Assembly (NCBI GenBank): GCA_000063525.1
Contig: CT978603.1
Coordinates: forward strand, 1,173,105 to 1,237,104
Length of the DNA stretch: 64,000 nucleotides
Direction of reading: 5' to 3'
Source of the DNA: Synechococcus sp. RCC307
Lineage (GTDB): Bacteria > Cyanobacteriota > Cyanobacteriia > PCC-6307 > Cyanobiaceae
Shown here: positions 46,555 through 54,875 of the stretch, piece after piece
Layout of the letters: each line of letters begins with the position of its first letter
Position numbering within the stretch: the stretch's first letter is position 1
Program-made: the position numbers and the translations under genes
Notes under the pieces: model-generated
Told to the model about the DNA's origin: nothing
The model's input: the letters and a program-made list of their open reading frames with translations, nothing else
The model's database searches: none

Positions 46555-48021
46555 GTGCCGAGCTCGTTTGTTCTCGTTTACCACCGCTCACCCTTCGATG
46601 AAGTCATCGACGCGGACGGGAACCGCAGCTGGCAAGACCAAAAAAGCCCCAACGGCATCATCCCAACCCTGCGCAACCTGTTCCGAGATCACCCCTCGGG
46701 CACCTGGATTGCTTGGCGCCAAGACGAAAACAACAACGGCGAGGATGAAACAACGGTTATCGAGGAGCCACTGACGATCAGGCTCCGCCGGATTCCGCTG
46801 CAACAGCAGCAGATCTCAAGCTTCTATCACGTGACCTCAAAGGAGTCGGCCTGGCCGATCCTGCACACATTCCCCAGCCACTTCAACGTCAACAACGCCG
46901 ACTGGGCCACATTCCAGGAGGTGAATCGGCGCTTTGCCGAGGCCGCTTGCAATGAAGCCGCACCGGGTGCCTGCATCTGGGTGCACGACTACAACCTATG
47001 GCTGACACCGGGATACATCCGCCAGCAACGACCGGATGTGAAGGTCGGATTCTTTCACCACACACCGTTCCCCAGCGCCGATGTGTTCGGCATCCTTCCC
47101 TGGCGAGAAGAAATCATCAGCAGCCTGCTGGCCTGTGATGTGGTGGGTTTTCACATCCCTCGCTACGCCGAAAACTTCAGCCGTGCTGCCTCCAGCTTGT
47201 TGGCCGTCGAGCGGGGGCCCCGAGAGGAGGTGTCATCCCATTTCCTGCACCATGGCAGCGCCCTGGCCCAGCCCGACTGCACCCCTTGGCTTCGCTACCA
47301 AGGCCGCACCGTGCAGCTGGTTTCCACACCTGTTGGCACAAGCCCAGATGTGATTCAAGCCCTCAGGGACTCAGCCCCTGTTCAGGACCTGATCGAAGAC
47401 ATCGAGCGCGACACCAAGAAAGGTCGCAAGCTGATCATCTCCGCCAGCCGGGTGGACTACACCAAAGGCAATGAAGAGCTGCTGCTGGCCTACGAGCGCC
47501 TGCTCGAACGTCGCCCAGAAATGCATGGCGACGTGGTGCTGATGCTGGCCTGCGTAGCAGCCAACACCGGCATGAAGGTCTACGAAGACACCCAACGCAG
47601 CATTGAAGAGACCGTGGGCCGGATCAACGGTCGCTTCGGCCGCATCGATTGGGTGCCCATTCGACTGACCACGCAGCGGATCCCCTACGAGGAAATCGTG
47701 GCCTGGTTTGCCGCCTCCGACATCTGCTGGATCACGCCACTACGGGACGGGCTGAATCTTGTTGCCAAGGAATATGTGGCGGCCCGCAAGGGCCAAGGGG
47801 GCAGTTTGGTGCTGTCGGAGTTCACCGGTGCCTCGGTGGTTGTCGATGGCGCGATCCTCACCAACCCCTACTCCCATCGGCGCATGGACGAGGCGATCGA
47901 CGCCGCGCTGATGATGCCGATGGCCGAGCAGCGCGAGCGCATGCAGCGCATGGAGCGTGCCGTTGACACCTTGAGCGTGGCCAACTGGGCCAGTGAGCAG
48001 CTCAACGCGCTCGAGCACTAA
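46555..48021 (+). CDS. ggpS: Glucosylglycerol-phosphate synthase
   Basis: A GT20 glycosyltransferase of 488 residues that joins ADP-glucose and glycerol-3-phosphate to make glucosylglycerol-phosphate, the first step of the compatible solute glucosylglycerol. Blocks near trehalose-6-phosphate synthase: WVHDYNLWLTPGYIRQQRPD, GFFHHTPFPSADVFGILPWR, ISASRVDYTKGNEELLLAYE and CWITPLRDGLNLVAKEYVAAR. Adjacent ggt and ggp genes support GgpS over OtsA. It starts at GTG 46555. Immediate 190-base upstream space is shared with a divergent gene. Expression of this gene is salt-induced in studied cyanobacteria, which I infer here. Confidence 0.94.
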   Translation: MPSSFVLVYHRSPFDEVIDADGNRSWQDQKSPNGIIPTLRNLFRDHPSGTWIAWRQDENNNGEDETTVIEEPLTIRLRRIPLQQQQISSFYHVTSKESAWPILHTFPSHFNVNNADWATFQEVNRRFAEAACNEAAPGACIWVHDYNLWLTPGYIRQQRPDVKVGFFHHTPFPSADVFGILPWREEIISSLLACDVVGFHIPRYAENFSRAASSLLAVERGPREEVSSHFLHHGSALAQPDCTPWLRYQGRTVQLVSTPVGTSPDVIQALRDSAPVQDLIEDIERDTKKGRKLIISASRVDYTKGNEELLLAYERLLERRPEMHGDVVLMLACVAANTGMKVYEDTQRSIEETVGRINGRFGRIDWVPIRLTTQRIPYEEIVAWFAASDICWITPLRDGLNLVAKEYVAARKGQGGSLVLSEFTGASVVVDGAILTNPYSHRRMDEAIDAALMMPMAEQRERMQRMERAVDTLSVANWASEQLNALEH

Positions 48022-48026
48022 GGCCC

Positions 48027-49280
48027 ATGACGCTGCGCCGCCGGTTGCTGGGAGTGGTGCTAGCCAGCATCACCCTGCTGCTGATGGCAACAGGTGTGCC
48101 AGCAGCCACGATCCCGGTCTCTGTCTTGATGCCGGCGTCCTTTGCCGATGCCAGCGCACCCCTGGTGCGGGAGTTCAACGCCAGCCATCCCCACATCCGC
48201 CTAGAGGTCACCCGAGGGCCGCTCGACACCGAATCCGTATCGGATCTGGCGATCAGCAGCTTGCTGCTGGGCAGCAGCCCCTACGACTTGCTGCTGATGG
48301 ATGTCACCTGGACCCCCAAATACGTGGCTGCCGGCTGGCTTGAGCCGCTCGAGGGCTGGCTTGGTGATGACGCCATGGCTCCCCTGGCTCCTGGCGCTGA
48401 TTTGGGCAATGCCTTCAGTGGCCACCTCTGGCGCTTCCCCATGGTGGCCTCGATGGGGTTGCTCTATTGGCGCACGGATCTCATGGCGGCTCCGCCACGC
48501 ACGCCCATGGAATTGGCTCGGATCAGCCGGGAGCTGCAATCCAGTGGTGCCGTGCGCTGGGGCTATGTCTGGCAAGGCCGGCAGTACGAGGGCCTGAGCA
48601 CGGTCTATCTCGAAATGCTGCGGGGCTTTGGTGGCCGCTGGATCGTTGATGGCAGCCCAACCCTCGACAGCAAGGAAGCCGTGGCGGCCACCCGCTGGCT
48701 GGAGGGCTTAATCCGCCAGGGGATCTCACCGCCATCGGTAGTCACCATGGCCGAACCGCAAACCTTGCAAGTGTTCGCCGCTGGTCAGTCCGCCTTCATG
48801 CGCAACTGGCCCTACGCCTGGAACGAACTGAACCGCGCTGGCAGCGCCTTAGCCGGCAAAGTGGGCATCACCACAATGGTGGCTGAACCGGGCCAGCCCC
48901 ACGTGGCGACCCAGGGCAGCTGGGGGCTCGCCCTCACCAAGGGCAGCCAGCACAAGCGCGCCGCAATCGAAGCCCTGCAGTTCCTCACCAGCGAGGAGAG
49001 CCAAACCCGGCTCTACGAAGACTTTGGCTACACCCCAACACGCCAAGCGGTGTTCCGCGATCCCAAGCTGGTGTCCGCTCACCCTGAGCTGCCGGAGCTG
49101 GAGGCAGCCCTCGCTGATGCCGTGCTTCGCCCCCTGACTCCGGTTTATGCACAGATCAGCGACCTGCTTTACCGCGAGCTCAGCCGGGTGTTCACCGCTC
49201 GGGTGAGCCCGCAGCAGGGAATGGAGCAATTGCAGGAGCAAACGCTGCAGCTGCGCCGAACCGTGGGAGGTGAGATTTGA
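48027..49280 (+). CDS. ggtB: ABC transporter, glucosylglycerol-binding protein
   Basis: Extracytoplasmic sugar-binding protein of 417 residues (MalE-like family 1). The signal segment is RRLLGVVLASITLLLMATGVPAA. There is no lipobox Cys at the cleavage site. Landmark blocks are SPYDLLLMDVTWTPKYVAAGWLEPL, PMVASMGLLYWRTDL, FMRNWPYAWNEL and LQFLTSEESQTRLYEDFGYTPTR. In Synechocystis the GgtB of this family carries glucosylglycerol, sucrose and trehalose. It is 6 bases past ggpS and overlaps ggtC, so the two are one operon. Confidence 0.9.
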   Translation: MTLRRRLLGVVLASITLLLMATGVPAATIPVSVLMPASFADASAPLVREFNASHPHIRLEVTRGPLDTESVSDLAISSLLLGSSPYDLLLMDVTWTPKYVAAGWLEPLEGWLGDDAMAPLAPGADLGNAFSGHLWRFPMVASMGLLYWRTDLMAAPPRTPMELARISRELQSSGAVRWGYVWQGRQYEGLSTVYLEMLRGFGGRWIVDGSPTLDSKEAVAATRWLEGLIRQGISPPSVVTMAEPQTLQVFAAGQSAFMRNWPYAWNELNRAGSALAGKVGITTMVAEPGQPHVATQGSWGLALTKGSQHKRAAIEALQFLTSEESQTRLYEDFGYTPTRQAVFRDPKLVSAHPELPELEAALADAVLRPLTPVYAQISDLLYRELSRVFTARVSPQQGMEQLQEQTLQLRRTVGGEI

Positions 49281-50158
49281 GAGGCCAACGGCTGTGGCTG
49301 CTGATGGCACCGGCGTTGCTGCTGCTTTTAGCGGTCTTCGCCCTACCGATGCTGCAGTACGCCTGGCTCAGCACCCAGGCCCAAACGGTGCTCACCGAGC
49401 TCGAGCCCCAACCAGTTGGGTTGGCCCAGTGGCAGCGTCTGCTTCAGGACGGGCGCTTCTGGCAAGACGCCTTCCAAACCTTGCGGTTCGGCCTCTGCTC
49501 TGTGGGGTTGGAGTTGGTGCTGGGTTTGGCCGTCGCCCTGCTCTTGAATCAGCCGCTGCGGGGCCGAACGCTGCTGCGCACCGTGAGCCTGCTGCCTTGG
49601 GCCCTGCCCACCACGGTGATGGCGTTGGGCTGGCGCTGGATCTTCAATGATCCCTTTGGCCCGATCAATCTGCTGCTGGCTCAGGTGGGTCTTCCCACCG
49701 TGTCGTTTTTGGGTGATCCCGCCATCACCTGGCTGAGCATGGTGTGGGCAGACACCTGGAAGACCACTCCCTTTGTGGCCCTGCTGCTGTTGGCTGGCCT
49801 GCAAACCATCCCAGCGGATCTCTATGAAGCGGCGGCTTTAGAGGGTGCCAATCGCTGGCAGAGCTTGCGGCGGATCACCTTGCCGTTGCTCTCCCCCTAC
49901 ATCTTGATTGCAGTCTTGTTTCGTTTAGCCCAGGCCCTGGGGGTGTTTGACCTGGTGCAGGTGCTCACGGCAGGCGGCCCGGCAGGCAGCACCGAGAGCT
50001 TGGCGCTCTACGCCTACATCAATGCCATGCGCTTTCTCGATTTCGGCTACAGCGCGACGCTGATGCTGGCGGCGTTCCTACTGATGCTGCTGCTCAGTGG
50101 TGGAGCAGTGCTGCTATGGCTAGTCAGCCGGCCGCGTTGGGCAGGAGGGCAACGATGA
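49277..50158 (+). CDS. ggtC: ABC transporter permease, glucosylglycerol uptake (MalF-like)
   Basis: Permease of 293 residues starting at TTG 49277, which shares bases with the ggtB stop (TTGA). The first helix is LWLLMAPALLLLLAVFALPML; six helices in total. The coupling loop is DLYEAAALEGANRWQSLRRITLPLLSPYI (EAA motif). Conserved MalF-type loop VSFLGDPAITWLSMVWADTWKTTPFVALLLLAGL. Next to its partner ggtD, whose ATG overlaps the ggtC stop (ATGA). Confidence 0.9.
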   Translation: MRGQRLWLLMAPALLLLLAVFALPMLQYAWLSTQAQTVLTELEPQPVGLAQWQRLLQDGRFWQDAFQTLRFGLCSVGLELVLGLAVALLLNQPLRGRTLLRTVSLLPWALPTTVMALGWRWIFNDPFGPINLLLAQVGLPTVSFLGDPAITWLSMVWADTWKTTPFVALLLLAGLQTIPADLYEAAALEGANRWQSLRRITLPLLSPYILIAVLFRLAQALGVFDLVQVLTAGGPAGSTESLALYAYINAMRFLDFGYSATLMLAAFLLMLLLSGGAVLLWLVSRPRWAGGQR

Positions 50159-50949
50159 ACAGGTTGCTGCTGATTCTCTGGAGCCTCGGTCCGATGCTCT
50201 GGCAGCTCTACACATCCTTTCGGCCCAATGCCACGCTCACCGGCAATCCCATGCAAGGCGGCTGGACGCTCGAGCACTACCAGGCCCTGCTTGGGGGCAA
50301 TCCTCCTTTTTGGCGCTACTTGCTCAACAGCGGCGTGGTGGGTTTGAGCTCCACCTTGCTCACCCTTGTGGTTGCGGTGCCCTGCGCCTATGGGCTCAGC
50401 CGGCTTGGCCGCAAAACGGCTCGCAACGTCAACGTACTGGTCGCCATCGCCGCGGCCTTTCCCTACGTGCTGTTGTTCTTGGCGCTGCTGCAGCTGGCGC
50501 GTGATCTGCACCTGGGCAACAACCTGCTGGCCCTGAGCCTCCCCTACACCGGATTGAGCCTGCCGTTGGCGATCCTGCTGCTGCAGGCCTCATTTCGGGA
50601 CATCCCGCCCGAGCTTGAGGAGGCCGCTCGGCTGGAAGGTCTCGGGCTCTGGCAGCGGCTGCGTTGGGTGCTGCTACCGCTGATGGCCCCCGCCATCGCC
50701 AGCGCTTCTCTGCTGATCTTCCTGTTTTGCTGGAACGAATACCCCATTGCGCTGACCTGGCTCAGCCGCGCTGATCTGCTCACCTTGGCCCCAGCGATGG
50801 CAAGGATCGCTGGGGCCTCGGTGTTCACCGTTCCCTATGGGGGATTTGCGGCAGCCACTGTTCTCGGCAGCATTCCGCTCATTGTGTTGGTGCTTGTGTT
50901 TCAGCGACAGATCGTTAGCGGACTCACCCAAGGAGCCATCAAGGGATGA
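50155..50949 (+). CDS. ggtD: ABC transporter permease, glucosylglycerol uptake (MalG-like)
   Basis: Second permease, 264 residues, with six helices and the EAA-type loop PPELEEAARLEGLGLWQRLRWVLLPL. ATG 50155 overlaps the ggtC stop. Short N-terminus MNRLLLILWSLGPMLWQLYTSF forms the first helix. Ends 4 bases into the ggtA start (ATGA). MalG-like architecture; the assignment rests on position between ggtC and ggtA. Confidence 0.9.
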   Translation: MNRLLLILWSLGPMLWQLYTSFRPNATLTGNPMQGGWTLEHYQALLGGNPPFWRYLLNSGVVGLSSTLLTLVVAVPCAYGLSRLGRKTARNVNVLVAIAAAFPYVLLFLALLQLARDLHLGNNLLALSLPYTGLSLPLAILLLQASFRDIPPELEEAARLEGLGLWQRLRWVLLPLMAPAIASASLLIFLFCWNEYPIALTWLSRADLLTLAPAMARIAGASVFTVPYGGFAAATVLGSIPLIVLVLVFQRQIVSGLTQGAIKG

Positions 50950-52001
50950 CCGCAGCAGCCAACACCAATGGGTCCAAGGGAGCCCTCAAGCTGCAACAGC
51001 TCGGGCGACGTGTGGGTCGCCAGCAGTTGCTGGAGTCGCTCAGCCTGACGGTTCAGCCTGGGGAGATCCTCGCCCTATTGGGACCCAGTGGCTGCGGCAA
51101 AAGCACCACCTTGCGCCTGCTGGCGGGACTGGATCCAGCTAGCAGCGGGCAGATCCTGCTGGGCGACGACGACATCACAGCGACCCCACCAGCTGATCGC
51201 GGGGTGGCCCTGGTGTTTCAGAGCTACGCGCTCTATCCCCACCTGAGCGTGGAGCGCAACCTCAGCCTTGGCCCCGAACTGCGGGGCACCCGGCCCGAAC
51301 TCATCAAAGAGGACATCAACCGGGTTCTCGATCTGCTGCAGCTCCAAGACCTCCGGCACCGCAAGCCAGCAGGGCTCTCAGGAGGCCAGCGGCAACGGGT
51401 TGCACTCGGCCGTGCCCTGTTGCGCCGGCCGCGGTTGATGCTGCTCGACGAACCCATGAGCAACCTCGACGCCAAGTTGCGCGAGGAGCTCCGCGCCGAA
51501 CTGCAGCACATCCTGCGCAGCATCGGTGCACCGGTGATCTACGTAACCCACGATCAACATGAAGCCATGGGCTTGGCTGATCGGATCGCTGTGCTGGAGC
51601 GGGGGCAGCTGCAGCAGGTGGGAAGTGCTGAAGAGCTCTACCGCCGACCAGCCAACAGCTTTGTAGCGGGCTTCCTCGGCAATCCATCGATCAACCTGCT
51701 GTCGCTGCGTCCCGGCCTGCTGATTGGCTTACGCCCTGAACAACTGCGATTAGCACCGGCTGGAGCTACGCCAGCGTCAACCGAAACCAGCCTCAACGCC
51801 CAGCTCACAACACGCGAGTGGCTCGGCGACCGTTTGCTGCTCCATCTCAGCAGTGCCAACGGCCCGCTGAAAGTGATGCGTCCCAGCAGCGACACACTGG
51901 CCGCTGGTCTCCAACCTGGAGCCCACCTGGAGGTGCAGTGGAGCCGAGGCGATGCACTTTGTTTCGATGCCCGATCGGGTGAACGGATCGAGCCCTCGTG
52001 A
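50946..52001 (+). CDS. ggtA: ABC transporter ATP-binding protein, glucosylglycerol uptake (MalK-like)
   Basis: ATPase of 351 residues. Walker [20 protein letters not shown], signature LSGGQRQRVALGRALL, Walker B LMLLDEPMSNLDAKLREEL, H-loop VIYVTHDQHEAMGLADRI. A C-terminal TOBE-like domain from about residue 245 (GLRPEQLRLAPAG) is shorter than in MalK. The overlap with ggtD indicates coupled translation. Its TGA abuts the TCA (stop) of the oppositely oriented neighbour, so there is no space for a terminator. In Synechocystis this gene lies apart from ggtBCD; here all four are together. Confidence 0.92.
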   Translation: MTAAANTNGSKGALKLQQLGRRVGRQQLLESLSLTVQPGEILALLGPSGCGKSTTLRLLAGLDPASSGQILLGDDDITATPPADRGVALVFQSYALYPHLSVERNLSLGPELRGTRPELIKEDINRVLDLLQLQDLRHRKPAGLSGGQRQRVALGRALLRRPRLMLLDEPMSNLDAKLREELRAELQHILRSIGAPVIYVTHDQHEAMGLADRIAVLERGQLQQVGSAEELYRRPANSFVAGFLGNPSINLLSLRPGLLIGLRPEQLRLAPAGATPASTETSLNAQLTTREWLGDRLLLHLSSANGPLKVMRPSSDTLAAGLQPGAHLEVQWSRGDALCFDARSGERIEPS

Positions 52002-53534
52002 TCACCACACGGTCTCGATCACATTCATCGCTTTGAGATAAGCCGGCATGTCATCGTCGTCACTGGCATCGTCGACAAAACTGCCGTCATCCTTCGAGCG
52101 CCTCGCCAGAGCCGCCACCACAGCGCTCACCACCAAATCCATGGCAGCGGGGTTATCCAGATTTTGCAGCGCCTCGGCGTAGCGCCGGCTGTGGGTGGGG
52201 CGCACCGATTCCTGGCAGTAGTTGCTCAGCTCACGGCTTTGCGTCATCACCTCAAAGGCTGATTCCTTGGAGGCCTGACGGCCAAACACAGCCATGTAGA
52301 GCAGATTGATGAGCGAGGCATCGTGCAGGGCAATGCCGTATTGACGAACGATCTGGGGCCAATAGCGCAACGAACGGAGGCCTTCGAGACCGCCTTTGGC
52401 GATGCCCGCGTCTTCACACCATTGCTCCAACTCGTCGATGCCATTGGGGCAGCGGCCCAGCTTTCGCATCTGCAGAGCCAGCTGCACACCGGCCTGAAAG
52501 TTTCGGGTTGGGTTGCCAATGGTGGGAGGCATCATGCTGCCGCGCACATCAGCCACCATCGCCGTGAGCTGGGAGAACGTGTGGTCGCGGACCTTCTCCA
52601 TATCTCCATCGCGCACCAAGGCGGCCTCAATGCGCTGAACGCCGTAGCCCAACTCCGTTAGGGCGATGGCCTGCCGGTGGTAGAGGCGCTGACGATCACG
52701 CCGCGAGATGGAGACCGTGGCGGCCTGATCAAGACACTGCTCCAGCAACAGCGTCAGCAGGGTGGGCAGGACACCGGGATTTTCTGAGTGAAAGGTGTAA
52801 CCAAAGCCCGCAAAGATCGAGGCCATGTTCTTGGCGGCTTTGATGTATTGCCCTTCGATGTTGTGCACACCCGGTGACACCTGAATGTTCGGAGAGAGGC
52901 GGTCGAGCATCCGTGCCCCCAGCAGTGCTGTGAGCGCATCGGGATGACAGAAATTGGCGGTGAAGCTATCGAGCGGGTTGCGCAGGGCGCCGTGACGATG
53001 AAAGCCCGAAAAGAACGCCAGGTTCGGAGTCTTATCGCAGAGCACATAGGCCTCATTGGCGATCGGATCGTTGGTGAACGATCCCGCCAAACAGGCCAAC
53101 ACCACATGCTCCCGCTGCAGGGCCTCGCGCATGGCGATGGCTTCCTGCAAATCGTCTTCCACGTGGTTGCTGTTTGAGCTCAGAACAACCAACTCACAGC
53201 GCCGAATCAGATCCTCCAGGGTGTTAGGAACCCGCTCCGACCCGTCCAAGTGGGAGCCCATGGCCTCGACGGTCGCCAAATGGTCTGGATCCATGCCGGC
53301 AATGTCGTCTTTGGAGAAGGCCCCCAAAAGAGCGCGGCCAGGTCGCGGCGCCAGCAGCAGCTGAGGATCCGCTGTCTGCATGGCGCAGTTGTACGCCAGC
53401 GAAATCGGATACAGCCCCACGCTGTAAAAGCCAACCTTGCCGTTCTCGAGCTCCAGCAGGCGATCGCGGATGCGACTGGGATCAAGGCTGGATTCAAAAA
53501 AGCCGTTCTTCAAAACGCACCTACAACCGTTCAA
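52002..53534 (-). CDS. GpsA/6PGDH-like dehydrogenase-fold protein of unknown activity
   Basis: A 510-residue protein. After an N-terminal strand and helix (KVGFYSVGLYPISLAYNCAM) it has ELVVLSSNSNHVEDDL, then LACLAGSF and VSPGVHNIEGQYIKAAKNMASIFAGFGYTF. That last part strongly resembles the GpsA pattern (VELGGALKNVIAIAAGI) of NAD(P)-dependent glycerol-3-phosphate dehydrogenase. The usual Rossmann GxGxxG is replaced by a S-V-G-L-Y-P-like stretch, so cofactor binding may be altered or lost. A C-terminal helical region of about 250 residues and an acidic end (DDASDDDDMP) follow. Start is TTG 53534 or 53513; no ATG. Position inside the glucosylglycerol locus, antisense to it, suggests a role in glycerol-3-phosphate supply. 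Homology is my inference. Confidence 0.6.
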   Translation of the reverse strand: MNGCRCVLKNGFFESSLDPSRIRDRLLELENGKVGFYSVGLYPISLAYNCAMQTADPQLLLAPRPGRALLGAFSKDDIAGMDPDHLATVEAMGSHLDGSERVPNTLEDLIRRCELVVLSSNSNHVEDDLQEAIAMREALQREHVVLACLAGSFTNDPIANEAYVLCDKTPNLAFFSGFHRHGALRNPLDSFTANFCHPDALTALLGARMLDRLSPNIQVSPGVHNIEGQYIKAAKNMASIFAGFGYTFHSENPGVLPTLLTLLLEQCLDQAATVSISRRDRQRLYHRQAIALTELGYGVQRIEAALVRDGDMEKVRDHTFSQLTAMVADVRGSMMPPTIGNPTRNFQAGVQLALQMRKLGRCPNGIDELEQWCEDAGIAKGGLEGLRSLRYWPQIVRQYGIALHDASLINLLYMAVFGRQASKESAFEVMTQSRELSNYCQESVRPTHSRRYAEALQNLDNPAAMDLVVSAVVAALARRSKDDGSFVDDASDDDDMPAYLKAMNVIETVW

Positions 53535-53606
53535 ACCACCTGCTCAGGTCTTGACCGAGCAGGTGCATCGCACCATTCTCGTTGATCTCCCTGCCAGCGT
53601 CCGTCC

Positions 53607-54806
53607 ATGGCCAACTTGAGCCTCGAGGCCCTGCTGGAAGAACTGCGGCACCAACAGGACTGGCTGATGGTGCAAGACCTCGATGGGGTCTGCATGCCGC
53701 TGGTACTCGATCCACTGACCAGGGTCATGCCAGCGGCCTACATCCGCTCAGCCGCACGACTGCAGGGTCGCTTTTGCGTGCTTACCAACGGCGAGCACGC
53801 CGGACGTCGCGGTGTGAACCCCCTGGTGGAGAGAGCCCTTGCCGGGACTGCCAACCCAGCCATCGAGGGGCTCTACCTGCCTGGCCTGGCCGCTGGTGGT
53901 GTGCAGTGGCAAGACCGCTTTGGCCAGATCACCTATCCCGGCATCAGCACAGCTGAATTAGCCACCTTGGACGCCCTTCCAGCCAAAATTTTGAAGGGCC
54001 TGCGCGAGCAGCTCACACCCCTGCTGCCAGAGCTAAGTGAGGCGGAGCGCGAGGCGGTGTACGAGCGCACAATCCTGGCGAACCCCCTCAGCCCCACCAT
54101 CAATCTCAATGCCCTGTTCAGCCGCCTAACCGGGGATGTGGAGCGGCAGCAGCAGCTGCAGCAGCGCAGCTTGGCTGTGATGCAAACCCTGCTGGCGCAG
54201 GCTGAAGCCAATGGCCAGGAAGCCTGCTTTTTCTTGCACCTGGCTCCCAACCTGGGCAACAGCGGCGGAGTGGAAGTTCTCAAACCAGCTGCGCCAGGCA
54301 ACGTTGGCACCACCGATGTTCAGTTCATGCTGCGGGGTGCGGTGAAGGAGGCCGGCCTCTTGGCCCTGATCAACCAACACATCGCCAGACGCACGGGCAC
54401 CGCCCCACTGGGTGAAGCCTTCAACGCCCGCAGTGCCCCAGCTGATCATGCGCAGTTGCTGGAGCTCTGCCAGCGCAGCATCCCCGTTGAGCAGATGCCT
54501 GTGCTGGTGGGGGTAGGCGACACCATCACCTCAGAGCCCGATGGAGAAGGTGGGTGGCGACGCGGCGGCAGTGATCGGGGCTTTTTGACCTTGCTGCAGG
54601 AGCTGGGCCACCCATTCGGCCGCAGCAACCGTGTTGTGCTGGTGGACAGCAGCGCTGGCGAAGTGGATCGCCCCAGCTTGCAAGACCCAGAACTCAAGGG
54701 CTTAAGCGATCCCGAGGATCCCCTCAAGCCCGATGTGCTCGTTCCAGGCGGGCCTGATGCCTATGTGGCCTGGTTCGAGCAACTCGCCACCGAACTAGGG
54801 GCCTAA
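53607..54806 (+). CDS. ggpP: Glucosylglycerol 3-phosphatase
   Basis: Removes phosphate from glucosylglycerol-phosphate to give the finished solute. The 399 residues begin with WLMVQDLDGVCMPLVLDPLTR, a HAD-like motif I (DLDGVC). VLTNGEHAGRRGVNPLVE serves as motif II area, and MPVLVGVGDTITSEPDGEGGW is the later motif (Asp pair). This is the known StpA/GgpP family. It reads away from the GpsA-like gene (72 bases between starts). Its own leader and a hairpin region separate it from the GH13 gene 69 bases downstream. Confidence 0.9.
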   Translation: MANLSLEALLEELRHQQDWLMVQDLDGVCMPLVLDPLTRVMPAAYIRSAARLQGRFCVLTNGEHAGRRGVNPLVERALAGTANPAIEGLYLPGLAAGGVQWQDRFGQITYPGISTAELATLDALPAKILKGLREQLTPLLPELSEAEREAVYERTILANPLSPTINLNALFSRLTGDVERQQQLQQRSLAVMQTLLAQAEANGQEACFFLHLAPNLGNSGGVEVLKPAAPGNVGTTDVQFMLRGAVKEAGLLALINQHIARRTGTAPLGEAFNARSAPADHAQLLELCQRSIPVEQMPVLVGVGDTITSEPDGEGGWRRGGSDRGFLTLLQELGHPFGRSNRVVLVDSSAGEVDRPSLQDPELKGLSDPEDPLKPDVLVPGGPDAYVAWFEQLATELGA

Positions 54807-54875
54807 CCAACTACTGACAAGCAAGGCAAGGCGGGTCTATTCCAGATACAGACCCTCGTCGAGGGTGCCCGCTTC

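Noticed and set aside
46439-46774. 111-codon frame overlapping the start of ggpS as a possible GgpR-like leader gene
   Set aside because: It has no ribosome site or known pattern, and composition looks like an out-of-frame reading of ggpS. Kept only as a question in the findings.
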